The notes below the pieces were generated by a model. That model did no database searches and had not been told where the DNA came from. It saw only the letters and a program-made list of their open reading frames with translations. From Bacteroidales bacterium (GTDB taxonomy: Bacteria > Bacteroidota > Bacteroidia > Bacteroidales > UBA932), in the NCBI GenBank assembly GCA_017620335.1, contig JAFZQO010000052.1:28581-92580 (forward strand): DNA of 64,000 nt, in the 5' to 3' direction. The translations under genes were made by a program, and so were the position numbers. The first letter of the stretch is position 1. Every line of letters begins with the position of its first letter. Of this stretch, positions 19,019-28,060 are shown piece by piece.

Positions 19019-22000
19019 TTACTTTCCGGCCTCCCTCCATGTGCGGCCGGTCACTACCGGCGCGGAGCCCGTCGGAGCCTGACGGACGGCAGCCTTCAGA
19101 GGGCCGGTGTGCGCTGCCGCACCGGCCTTCTTCCTATTGACGGCATCGTATGCCGCGAAGTCCTCGTAGGTGCCGTTCCAGTCCTTGCCGTAGGCCAGCT
19201 TGTGGATCCTGTACCAGATGGTATAGCGTGACGGGGCGTTGAAGCCGCCCTCGTTGTCGTTCATGATGCTGTTCTCGGAAGGACGCCATACGTTGTACAT
19301 ATAGGTGAAACCTCCCTCATATATACCGACCTCGTCCTTGTAGCGTGGATCGGCAAGGAACCGCGCCCATTTCACTTCCCCGGGATCGGAAGTAATGTCC
19401 ACGTTGGAGTACCACATGTTGCGGGAACGCTCCCTTATCAACTCCCTGTCAGTGACCGAAAGGTTGCCTGAATAATGGTACTCGTCCGCCAGCTTGGCGA
19501 ATCCGTGGCCGCCGGACTCATGGCGGAGGACCTTTCCCGTTTCGCTGAAGTTCCTGTCCATTTTCAGGAAATAGGTCACTGCGGGGCCGCAGGCGAAATC
19601 ACGTCCCGCCGTCACTTCGGGATAATAGAAGTAACAGGTTCCGCACAGTCTGACAGTGCCATCGAGGTCCTGGTTACCGCAAACGATTACAAGCACCTCG
19701 TCCATCCGCTTGTCGTCCCCGACGGCCTTGCGGGCAAACTCCAAGCATTTTTCGTCATTGCCTTCCATGGCCGTACCGTTAAGCAAGACTGTTCCGAGGC
19801 TTCGTCCGCCGTGGCTGTAACCTTCAGTCGCGGATACGGCAGTGACGATATAGATGTTGAACAGTTCGCGGAACGACTTGTACGGCTCCACCGCAAAGTA
19901 TTCCTCGATGCATGCCTCCAAATCGCCGAGATACATGCCTGACGCGATCTGGCGGTCGGAGTAGGCGTCGCCGATGAAAACGATATCGATGCCGTTACCC
20001 TTCGATGCCTTCTGGTATTCCGTCACTTCGCCATCCTTGGAGTAGTCTTCCGAGATATAGAAATCAGGCTCGGGAAGGTCCGTATAATCAAACGGTTTCA
20101 TTACTTCCCGATATGGTTTCCATACAGCGTCGGAGGTGTATATCATGTATGACTTGGAAGGGACATAGAAGGTTACCAACGGGTTCCCGGTATCCTCGAT
20201 GGAAGCGCAGGCTGGAGGCAGTATGCTCCTGAAATAGACAGATTCCAGCTTGTCGCAGAACTGGAAGGGATTGTACCCCATTGAAACCAGGTTGGCGGAC
20301 AGGGTGACGCTCCTGAGTTCATGGCTGAACGCGAAGGCATACATCCCGATATCCTTCACCTGGTCACCCATCGTGACGGAACGGAGACCGGGCTTGCTTG
20401 CGAAAACATGGCCTCCGAGAGCGGTGACCTCGTCCGGAACCACGTAGTCTCCGCTGAGGGTGGGAACGACGAACTGCAATGTCCCGTAATTGACCAGACC
20501 CTTATGGTCGGAGGTGGTATAGGGGCCGTAAAGATTCTCCAGGTTGACGCAGTCGGAGAATGCTTCCCCGGAAACGTTGACGAGGCTTTTCGGGAAAGTA
20601 ACGCTCCTGAGGTTCTCACAACCGTCGAAAGCATAATTGGAAACTGCCATTACGCCCTCCGGAATCTCGTAGGAAGTGTCGTCCCTGCCCGCAAAATAGA
20701 ACAGCGTGTTCGGATACATCGCATAAGGATCGAAAAGATACTTGCGGTCCTTCGATATGAAGGGGCTGTCGCCAATGAGGTTCTTCAAGTTGTGACACGA
20801 TAGGAATGAATACAGGTCCATGGACTTGACCGAAGCCGGGATCGTGACTGATTCAATCGAAGAGCCGCTGAAGCAGCTCCGTTCCATAGTCGTTATACAA
20901 GATGGAATGACGACGGATTTGAGTTCCTTGGTGTTCGCAAACGCCCCTTCCCCTATGATGACGGTTCCTGAAGGGATCTCGTAATGAGAGATACCTGCCG
21001 GAGCGAAAGCGTATATGATACCGTCGATGACGATGCAGCGTTCGTCTTCCGACACATGGTTGCCGTAGAAGCGCTCCAGGGCCATCTGCTTGTAGCACGT
21101 AAATGGAGCCGTCACCCTCAAGGATGCGGGCACCCTGAATTCAGTGACCATGGGCACCTCCCAGAAGACCTGGCTTCCTATGATTTCCACACAATCGGGG
21201 ACCAGTATGCCCGTAAGCCTCTCAAGGTCTTCCGAAACGTAGGTGAGGATGTCGAAGCGGGTCAGGGGACCGCCGAAGCGGAGCACGCCCATGCCGTTCT
21301 CGAACGTGTGGGACACCAGGCTGTATCCGGACTGGTTCTCGACATTGGTAATGGGCTTCTTGTCGGCGGTAGTGTACCATATCTCGTTGTCCTGGGGAAG
21401 CTCGCCCTCGGGGAATCCTCCCGCCCTGTACGCCAGGCCTTCGTCGGCGGAGGAGATACGGCCGAATACCGAACGCTTCAGGTCCACCTTGCGGTCGAGC
21501 TTGAGCTGCGCGACCCTCTCATCCTCCTTGACCATGTTCAGGGTGATGCCTTTCTCGAATACGGTAGGGATGCAGACGATATAGTAATTGACTCCGGGCC
21601 TGAAAGACCCGCCGGGGGCGTTGAGCCGGATGACCTTGTCGCCGTCAGTGGATGCGGCCTCGACCTTCACCGAGGAGTCGCCGACGGTAGCCTTGAAGCC
21701 CCCGGCGATCACCTCGCCGTCATTGCCACGGAGCTCGACATACGCGACGCCTTCGCTCTTGACCGAGAAACAGATGCCGCTGACGAGGTTGCGGAAGCGG
21801 ATGCTTCCGTCCGCCGAAGATACTCCGGCGCTGTAGAGATACCCGTTCGCGACATTGCCTTCCACGCCATCCTGCGTGGCCGGAAGGGTCGCCTTGATGA
21901 CGCTTCCGTCATATGAGGCGTCGTCCTTATAGGGATAGAGGGCAAGGTATTTGTCCGCCTTGCCGATATTGCCGGTGAAACCGCACTCGGCCGAATTCTC

Positions 22001-22237
22001 CTTGATGTCGGTGGTGAAACGGGCGGAGGAATTGCCGGCGAAGACCTTTATCTCGTCTCCCGGGACCCAGTAGACCTTGGTCCCGTCCACGAGGGTGGAC
22101 TTGGTTGGGATGTCCTCGAAAAAGGCGTTCAGGGTAAGCTCTCCGCCGTTTCCGGTGTCATCCGGAAGCTGCATCTCCTGGGGGGAGCAGGCAACGGCCG
22201 CTGCAATGGCCGAAAGGATGTAAATGTACTTTTTCAT
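19019..22237 (-). CDS. Composite surface lipoprotein: fimbrillin-like domain, BspA-type leucine-rich repeats, M64 metallopeptidase
   Basis: 1072 residues. The lipobox AVAC puts the acylated Cys near residue 17. Residues about 30-270 look like a fimbrillin-like domain (VYWVPGDEIKVFAGN, NYYIVCIPTVF). Residues about 320-690 are LRR_5/BspA repeats of the type IPSGTVIIGEGAFANTKELK. From about 735 an IgA-peptidase M64-like domain starts (GIDIVFIGDAYS), with the zinc site His906-Glu907-Ser-Gly-Gly-His911 followed by LADEY. Such proteins may bind and cut host or dietary glycoproteins. Substrate is unknown. It lies 15 bp after the Big_2 lipoprotein gene. The HExxxH spacing is unlike the usual HExxH. 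Confidence 0.85.
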   Translation of the reverse strand: MKKYIYILSAIAAAVACSPQEMQLPDDTGNGGELTLNAFFEDIPTKSTLVDGTKVYWVPGDEIKVFAGNSSARFTTDIKENSAECGFTGNIGKADKYLALYPYKDDASYDGSVIKATLPATQDGVEGNVANGYLYSAGVSSADGSIRFRNLVSGICFSVKSEGVAYVELRGNDGEVIAGGFKATVGDSSVKVEAASTDGDKVIRLNAPGGSFRPGVNYYIVCIPTVFEKGITLNMVKEDERVAQLKLDRKVDLKRSVFGRISSADEGLAYRAGGFPEGELPQDNEIWYTTADKKPITNVENQSGYSLVSHTFENGMGVLRFGGPLTRFDILTYVSEDLERLTGILVPDCVEIIGSQVFWEVPMVTEFRVPASLRVTAPFTCYKQMALERFYGNHVSEDERCIVIDGIIYAFAPAGISHYEIPSGTVIIGEGAFANTKELKSVVIPSCITTMERSCFSGSSIESVTIPASVKSMDLYSFLSCHNLKNLIGDSPFISKDRKYLFDPYAMYPNTLFYFAGRDDTSYEIPEGVMAVSNYAFDGCENLRSVTFPKSLVNVSGEAFSDCVNLENLYGPYTTSDHKGLVNYGTLQFVVPTLSGDYVVPDEVTALGGHVFASKPGLRSVTMGDQVKDIGMYAFAFSHELRSVTLSANLVSMGYNPFQFCDKLESVYFRSILPPACASIEDTGNPLVTFYVPSKSYMIYTSDAVWKPYREVMKPFDYTDLPEPDFYISEDYSKDGEVTEYQKASKGNGIDIVFIGDAYSDRQIASGMYLGDLEACIEEYFAVEPYKSFRELFNIYIVTAVSATEGYSHGGRSLGTVLLNGTAMEGNDEKCLEFARKAVGDDKRMDEVLVIVCGNQDLDGTVRLCGTCYFYYPEVTAGRDFACGPAVTYFLKMDRNFSETGKVLRHESGGHGFAKLADEYHYSGNLSVTDRELIRERSRNMWYSNVDITSDPGEVKWARFLADPRYKDEVGIYEGGFTYMYNVWRPSENSIMNDNEGGFNAPSRYTIWYRIHKLAYGKDWNGTYEDFAAYDAVNRKKAGAAAHTGPLKAAVRQAPTGSAPVVTGRTWREAGK

Positions 22238-22252
22238 CGCTCTTCCTCCCTT

Positions 22253-22879
22253 TTATTTCAGATCCTCGTATTCAAATCCCTCGTTCGAGCCGGGGAGCTG
22301 CACCTTCACCTCGCACTTGGCGCTGGCACTGCCCGCGGAGGCGGTGACCGTGACGGTCCCGGGACTCACAGCCTTCACCAGGCCGTTCTCGACCGTGACC
22401 TTGGAAGCGTCGCCGCTGGTCCATTTCACGGTCTTGTCCGTGGCATTGGCAGGGGTCACCGTGGCCTCCAGCTGGAACGACGCGCCGGGGTTGAGCGCCA
22501 GGCTGGTCTTGTTCAGGCTCACGCCGGTCACGGCGACGGTCTTGGCCGTGACCTTGACCTCGCACTTCGCGGACTTGCCGCCGGCTGTGGCCGTGACGGT
22601 GGCCGAGCCTTCGGCCACGGCCGTCACGACGCCGCCGGCGACCGAAGCCACACCGGCGTTCGAACTGGACCACGTGACGGTCTTGTCAGTGGCGTTGGAG
22701 GGCGTCACCGTTGCGGACAGGCTGGCCGTGCCGCCCACCTCAAGGGAAACCGAACTCGGATTCAGGGAGATGCCGGTGACCGCCACCACGGGGTCCTCCT
22801 TCGGCCCGCAAGCAGCCATCGCCCCGATGACCGTCACCGCCGCCAGCACCTTCAGCAAGCTTGAAACGAACTTTCTCAT
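22253..22879 (-). CDS. Lipoprotein with two Big_2 bacterial Ig-like domains
   Basis: 208 residues with lipobox MAAC (Cys about 24), then GPKEDP. Two Ig-like Big_2 repeats follow, about 32-112 and 113-198, each with the pattern VTGISLNPSS...TVTPSNATDKTVTWSS...VTAVAEGSATVTATAGGKSAKCEVKV. The C-terminus GFEYEDLK is short. There is no catalytic domain, so it is probably a surface spacer or adhesin module. It is first in an operon with the M64 protein, which suggests the two act on one surface structure. It has a strong promoter match. Confidence 0.88.
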   Translation of the reverse strand: MRKFVSSLLKVLAAVTVIGAMAACGPKEDPVVAVTGISLNPSSVSLEVGGTASLSATVTPSNATDKTVTWSSSNAGVASVAGGVVTAVAEGSATVTATAGGKSAKCEVKVTAKTVAVTGVSLNKTSLALNPGASFQLEATVTPANATDKTVKWTSGDASKVTVENGLVKAVSPGTVTVTASAGSASAKCEVKVQLPGSNEGFEYEDLK

Positions 22880-22905
22880 ATCGTGTCTGATAATGTCTTT
22901 CCATT

Positions 22906-22936
22906 CAAAGGTACAATCTTTTCCTTACTCAGGCAA
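22906..22936 (-). promoter_or_regulatory. Promoter of the Big_2/M64 operon
   Basis: Minus-strand TTG (plus-strand 22934-22936), 20-bp spacer, perfect TACCTTTG (22906-22913). The start codon at 22879 gives a leader of about 20 nt. Confidence 0.6.
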
Positions 22937-22979
22937 GACCCTCCGCTACACCCGGGGTGGCCGGATTGTCATTCCGTGC

Positions 22980-23022
22980 AAAAAAAGGCGCCGCAGCCCC
23001 CGTGACGGGAAACTGCGGCGCC
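22980..23022 (-). terminator. Intrinsic terminator after susD
   Basis: A perfect 10-bp stem (plus-strand 22987-22996 GGCGCCGCAG with 23013-23022) has an inner 4-bp stem in its loop (22999-23002 with 23006-23009). On the minus strand it is followed by seven T (22980-22986 read as A on plus). It lies 28 bp after the susD stop and ends the GH2-susC-susD transcript, before the Big_2 promoter. Confidence 0.85.
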
Positions 23023-23050
23023 GTTCCAACCAAATTATAAAACCAGCGGA

Positions 23051-24850
23051 TTATTTCCAATTAGTATACTGTGCCGTCGAAGGGTCTGTCCAGCCCTCGT
23101 TCTGCTTGAGGACGCCGTTGGACAGGCTGATCTCGGACTGAGGGAAGGGACGGAAGCCCCAGGTGGCCTCGTAACGGGCCTTGTAGCCCACGCCCTGGTC
23201 CTTCATCACGGTCGCAGCACTGTTGTTCTTGATGGGCTGGCCAAGCTGGGTCTGGAGGGCGGCGATGCAGTAGGCCTTGCCGTAGCGGCGCATGTCGGCC
23301 CAGCGGATACCCTCGAAGGCGAGCTCGTGCTGGCGCTCCTTGCGCAGGGCGTCCACGCTGTAGGCCTTGTCAGGCAGGCCGGCGCGTGCGCGCACTGCGT
23401 TCATGCCGCTCTTGCCGTTGTAGATGACCTTGCCGTCGGTGAGCTCGGAGTGCATCAGGAGCACGTCGGCGAAACGGATGATCTGCACGTTCTGCAGGGA
23501 GTGTCCGCGGCCGAGGTCGCTGCCGGAGCCGCCGTACTCGGGAACGGACGAGAACTCATAGAAGAACTTGCCGTTGACCATGGCGCCGTAGGCCTGATAC
23601 TTCTTCTGCCAGAAGCCGGTCTCCTCCATCTGCTGGTCGTTGCCCCAGGTGTAGTCCTTGTCGGCGTCCTCCATCTCGTCGTAGATGTAATAGATCGAAG
23701 CGGCCTTGCGGATGTCGCCGGGCTCGTCCTTCTCCCACTGCTCCCAGACGTAAGGGTTGACGGTGGCCATGCCGTAGCCGCGGCTGAACGGGAACGCGTT
23801 CACCTCATAGTGGGAGCGCTTGCGCACGCCGAGGTACTGGTCGAACTTGTTGCGGTTGCGAGAGGACTCGGCTACGTTGGAGAAGCAGATGCTGAACATC
23901 TCCTCGGGGTTGACGTCGTCGGTGAGCCAGGTGCCGGCCACGCTCTGGGCGTACTTGTAGTCGGCCTTGGTGGCAGAATTCATGTAAGGCCACATCAGGC
24001 GGAAATCGGAGGCGAGCTTATGGCCGCTGTTGGCGATGCAGTCCTCGAGTCCCCTGACCACTTCGTCCTTGCCGATGGTGCCGGAAGTGAGCTCTCCGGT
24101 CTCAAGGTCGACGAGGGGCAAGGTGGTGATGCTCTTGCCCTCCTTGTCGCTGTAGAAGCCGGTGTAGAAGAGATACACGCGGGCGAGCAGGGCCTCGGCA
24201 TCCCACTTCGTGACATGCCTCAGGCCGGAGACGCACTGGTCCCAGGGCTTGGAAGGCATGATCGCGATGGCCTTCTGGAGGCCGGCGGCGATGGTTCCGT
24301 AGATTTCCTCGGTGGTACCGGGAGCGGGATACTCGGAAGCCTCACTCACGGAATTGGGAACGGCGGAAACGAGCGGAATCTCACCGAACTGCTGCGAAAG
24401 GTCATAGAGGAAGTATGAACGGAGGAAGTAAGCCTCGCCGAAGAGCTGGTTGCGCAGTTCCTCGTTCTCGACCTTGTCGAGGTTGGCGATGGCCATGTTG
24501 GCCCTGGTGATGCCGGAATAGTAGGGCTCCCAGTAGTCCAGCTGGGCGTTGGGCTCGAAGTAGAGAAGGTGGTCGTAGGCCTGGATCTCATAGTCGTCCT
24601 GTCCGCCGCCGCCGAAGCATTCGTCGGAAGCCGTCAGGTTGGCGATGAACGAGTGGGCGCTGGGCTCGTAAGCGGCCTGGTTGAGGACGCTGTAGATACC
24701 CGTGACCAGCTGGAGGGCATCGGTCTCCGATGCGGGGAAGTTACTGGTGTTGCTCTCGGTGTAGCTCACAGTGTCGAGGAAGTTCTCGCAGCCTGCGAAA
24801 AGCATGGAGCCCAGGACGAGGGCCGAAAGGTATTTCATTATCGTTTTCAT
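23051..24850 (-). CDS. SusD-like glycan-binding lipoprotein
   Basis: 599 residues with lipobox FAGC (Cys about 21) then ENFLDTVSYTESN, the usual SusD/RagB start. TPR-like helices (EAYFLRSYFLYDLSQQFGEIPLV, WDAEALLARVYLFYTGF) and the C-terminal motif RKERQHELAFEGIRWADMRRYG are classic. It sits on the cell surface as the lid of the SusC transporter and binds glycan. It starts 6 bp after susC and is followed by a strong terminator, so it is the last gene of the operon. Confidence 0.96.
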   Translation of the reverse strand: MKTIMKYLSALVLGSMLFAGCENFLDTVSYTESNTSNFPASETDALQLVTGIYSVLNQAAYEPSAHSFIANLTASDECFGGGGQDDYEIQAYDHLLYFEPNAQLDYWEPYYSGITRANMAIANLDKVENEELRNQLFGEAYFLRSYFLYDLSQQFGEIPLVSAVPNSVSEASEYPAPGTTEEIYGTIAAGLQKAIAIMPSKPWDQCVSGLRHVTKWDAEALLARVYLFYTGFYSDKEGKSITTLPLVDLETGELTSGTIGKDEVVRGLEDCIANSGHKLASDFRLMWPYMNSATKADYKYAQSVAGTWLTDDVNPEEMFSICFSNVAESSRNRNKFDQYLGVRKRSHYEVNAFPFSRGYGMATVNPYVWEQWEKDEPGDIRKAASIYYIYDEMEDADKDYTWGNDQQMEETGFWQKKYQAYGAMVNGKFFYEFSSVPEYGGSGSDLGRGHSLQNVQIIRFADVLLMHSELTDGKVIYNGKSGMNAVRARAGLPDKAYSVDALRKERQHELAFEGIRWADMRRYGKAYCIAALQTQLGQPIKNNSAATVMKDQGVGYKARYEATWGFRPFPQSEISLSNGVLKQNEGWTDPSTAQYTNWK

Positions 24851-24856
24851 GGCAGA

Positions 24857-27800
24857 CTAGAATTGAATGTTGACACCCACGAGGAAGGTACGGGCGCTCG
24901 GATAGTAACCGAGGTCGATGCCGGACACCCAGTCCTCGTCGAAACCGTAGCCGATCTCCGGATCCATTCCCGAGTACTTGGTTATGGTCAGGAGGTTCTG
25001 GGCAGTGAAATAGAGGCGGCACTTGCTGATGAGGTTGCTCCTCATCAGGCGGCCGAAGTCATAGCCGAGAGTGACGTTGGAGACCTTGAAGAAGTCGCCG
25101 TTCTCGATGTAGATGTCGGAGATGTTGGACCAGTTGCGGTCGGCGCAGGTGGTCCAGAGAGGCAGGCGGTTGGAAGTGCCCTCGCCGCTCCAGCAGTTCA
25201 GCAGGTCGCGGGTGTAGCTGTCGGTAGGACGGTCGAAGAACGAACGGTAGGACTTTGCGATCTGCTGTCCGAACGCGCCGTAACCGGTGACGTTGAAGTC
25301 AAAGCCTTTCCAAGCCATCCACAGGTTGAGACCCGCGGTGAAGTCGGGATGGGGATTGCCTATCATGGTGCGGTCCTCCTCGGTGATCTTGCCGTCGCCG
25401 TCGGTATCCACGAAAATCAGGTCGCCGGGCTTGGCGTCCTCATACTTGGCGGCGGTACGGTCCACCTCTGCCTGGTTCTGGAAGACGCCTGCGGTCTTGT
25501 AGCCGTAGAAGTAGCCGATAGGATAGCCGACCTGGGCGCGGTACATCTCGGAGGTACCCTGGCTGAGGACGTCGTCCTCGCCGTGGATGATGCCCTCGGC
25601 GTTCGCGATGCGGGTGACGATGTTCTTGTTGTACGAGCCGTTGAGCTTGACTCCGTAGGTGAACTCGCCGGTGTGCTTGCCGTAGTCGAGGGAGACCTCG
25701 ATACCGGAATTGCGGACGTCACCACCGTTCACGTAAGGGGCGGAGAAGCCGTACACCGCCGCGATAGGGGCCTGGACCAGCCAGTCCTTGGTGTCCTTGA
25801 TGTAGGCGTCGACGGTGAGGCCGAGCCTGGAGCCGAAGAAACGGGCGTCGAGACCGACGTTGGTCTGCTCGGAGGTCTCCCAGCTTACGTCGGGGTTGGC
25901 GAGGACGCCGGGCTTGGCACCGGTCGAGAGGGTTCCCTTGTTGGCGAAGTAGTAACCAGCGCTGCTGGACAGCGAGATGGTGGTCAGGTACTGGAAATTG
26001 TCAATGCTGGCGTTACCGTTCTGGCCCCAGCTGGCGCGGAGCTTCAGGAAGTCCAGCCAGCCGTCGGTACCCTCCATGAAGGGCTCGTTGGAGATGATCC
26101 AGCCGGCCGACACGGAAGGGAAGATGCCCCAGCGGTGGCCGCGGGCGAAGTTGGACGAACCGTCGGCGCGGACCGTGGCGGAGAACAGGTAGGTGTCACG
26201 GAAGCTGTAGTTGACACGTCCGAAGAAGGACGCGAGGGCGCCCTGCGAGGACGGGGAGCCGGAGGCGGAGATCTGGTTGATCAGGGCCGGCTTGGTGTTG
26301 GAAATCCATGCGCGGGTGAAATCGTTCGGGAAGATGCTGTTCATCGCGGAGGCCTTCAGGCTCTCGCCGAAGCCCCACTTCTCGATGGACTGTCCGAGCA
26401 CGGTGTCGAACACGTGGTCATCGGAGGCGAAGTGATAGGAAACCGTGTTCTCCCAGGTGTAACGGTGGTTGAGCTTGAGGCTCTGGGTCACCTGGTCGTT
26501 GACGTTGTACTGCGATGCGTTCAGGGCGTAGATCATCTTGTAGCTGCGGTTTGAGGATCCGGACATGCGGAAACCGAACTGGCTCCTGAACTTGAGGTTC
26601 TTTATCGGCTGGAGCTCGGCATATACGCTGGCGTGCAACGAGTAGAACCTTTCGAGGTTGCGGCCGCGGTTGTAGTAGTCAAGGCCGATAGGGTGCTTGG
26701 CGTCGCTGAAGAAGTTCCATCCGGCAGCCTCCTTGGCGGCCTCGTCGTAGAAGCCGGTGATATTGCCCTGGGCGTCCTTGGTATAGACGGGAAGGAGCGG
26801 GTTGGCGCCGATGGCGTCGTGCAGGGAGCTCTCATAGATGTCGCCCTCGCCGATGCCGCTGTTCTGGCCGTAGCTGAAGTTGAGGGTCTCGCCGATCTTG
26901 AGGACGTCGAGGTTGTGACGCTTGATGGCGACGTTGTCGCTGTTGATGCGGAAGGTGTACCTCCTGTACTTTGCGTTCATGGGCTCGATCTCGTTCCAGC
27001 CGAGGATACCGTCCTGGGAGGTGTAGGAGAGACCCATGGAAATCTTGTTTTCGGCGGAGCCGCCGGCGATGTTGAGCGAGTGGTTCTGGGTGCGGGCACC
27101 CTTGTTGTACATCTCCTCAACCCAGTTGGTACCCGTCCAGCTGCCGTTCATGATCGACTGGTAAAGGTCGGCGGGCAGCACGGAGGCGAAGTCGACGGTG
27201 GCGACACCGGAGTTCTGGCGGGCGAGGTTGTAGAGCTGCATGTACTCCTTGGCATCCACCATGTCGGGCATCTTGGCGATGTACTGGGAGCCCACGTAGC
27301 CGTCATAGGAGACGACCATGCGGCCTTCCTTGCCCTGCTTGGTGGTGACGAGCACGACACCGTTGGCGGCGCGGGCGCCGTAGATGGCGGCGGAAGCAGC
27401 GTCCTTGAGGATGTCGATGGACTCGATGTCGTTGGGGTTCAGGGCGTTGATGTCACCGCCGGCCACACCGTCGATGACGTAGAGGGGCTCGGAGTCGCCG
27501 ATGGTGCCGATACCGCGGATGTTGACCTTGTAGCCGCGTCCCGGCTGGCCGGAGTTTTGAGTGATGGAGACACCCGGGCTCTGGCTCTGGAGGGCGTTGA
27601 GGGCAGAGGTCGTGCTGAGCTTGGCAAGCTCGTCGCCCTTGACCTGGATGGTCGAGCCGGTGACGAGTTTCTTCTGCTGGACACCGTATCCGATGACCAC
27701 CGCCTCGGAGAGCTGGTCCAGCTCCGGCTGGAGGACGATGTCAACGACACTGCGCGATTCGATGGCGACTTCAGCGTCCACATAGCCGAGGATGCCCACG

Positions 27801-28015
27801 GAAATAATTCCGCTGGCAGGGGCCTCGATCGTGTACTGGCCGTCTGCATTCGCCGTAGTCCACGTCGTCGTACCCTTGACGACGACCGATGCGTACGGGA
27901 CGGGAGCCCCGGTAGCACCGTCTGTGATCGTTCCCTTGACCGTCAGGTTCTGGGCGCCGAGATTCAGCGCCACAGACAGCATCAAAGGGATCAAAAGGGT
28001 CTTGATGGCTTTCAT
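24857..28015 (-). CDS. SusC/RagA-type TonB-dependent outer-membrane transporter
   Basis: 1052 residues. Signal peptide to NLGAQ (22), carboxypeptidase-D regulatory-like domain at about 25-105 (VKGTITDGATGAPVPYASVVVKG), a TonB-box-like stretch (SEAVVIGYG), plug domain with GDINALNPNDIESIDILKDA and AAIYGARAANGVVLVTTK, then a long beta barrel ending in a strand with a terminal Phe (FLVGVNIQF). It imports oligosaccharides across the outer membrane with the SusD partner. GH2 lies 45 bp upstream in the same transcript. Context suggests amino-sugar oligomers as cargo; that is inference. Confidence 0.97.
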   Translation of the reverse strand: MKAIKTLLIPLMLSVALNLGAQNLTVKGTITDGATGAPVPYASVVVKGTTTWTTANADGQYTIEAPASGIISVGILGYVDAEVAIESRSVVDIVLQPELDQLSEAVVIGYGVQQKKLVTGSTIQVKGDELAKLSTTSALNALQSQSPGVSITQNSGQPGRGYKVNIRGIGTIGDSEPLYVIDGVAGGDINALNPNDIESIDILKDAASAAIYGARAANGVVLVTTKQGKEGRMVVSYDGYVGSQYIAKMPDMVDAKEYMQLYNLARQNSGVATVDFASVLPADLYQSIMNGSWTGTNWVEEMYNKGARTQNHSLNIAGGSAENKISMGLSYTSQDGILGWNEIEPMNAKYRRYTFRINSDNVAIKRHNLDVLKIGETLNFSYGQNSGIGEGDIYESSLHDAIGANPLLPVYTKDAQGNITGFYDEAAKEAAGWNFFSDAKHPIGLDYYNRGRNLERFYSLHASVYAELQPIKNLKFRSQFGFRMSGSSNRSYKMIYALNASQYNVNDQVTQSLKLNHRYTWENTVSYHFASDDHVFDTVLGQSIEKWGFGESLKASAMNSIFPNDFTRAWISNTKPALINQISASGSPSSQGALASFFGRVNYSFRDTYLFSATVRADGSSNFARGHRWGIFPSVSAGWIISNEPFMEGTDGWLDFLKLRASWGQNGNASIDNFQYLTTISLSSSAGYYFANKGTLSTGAKPGVLANPDVSWETSEQTNVGLDARFFGSRLGLTVDAYIKDTKDWLVQAPIAAVYGFSAPYVNGGDVRNSGIEVSLDYGKHTGEFTYGVKLNGSYNKNIVTRIANAEGIIHGEDDVLSQGTSEMYRAQVGYPIGYFYGYKTAGVFQNQAEVDRTAAKYEDAKPGDLIFVDTDGDGKITEEDRTMIGNPHPDFTAGLNLWMAWKGFDFNVTGYGAFGQQIAKSYRSFFDRPTDSYTRDLLNCWSGEGTSNRLPLWTTCADRNWSNISDIYIENGDFFKVSNVTLGYDFGRLMRSNLISKCRLYFTAQNLLTITKYSGMDPEIGYGFDEDWVSGIDLGYYPSARTFLVGVNIQF

Positions 28016-28060
28016 GTTACTGATTTTGAGTTAGTTGATTTTAGAAGTCGATTTATGGTT

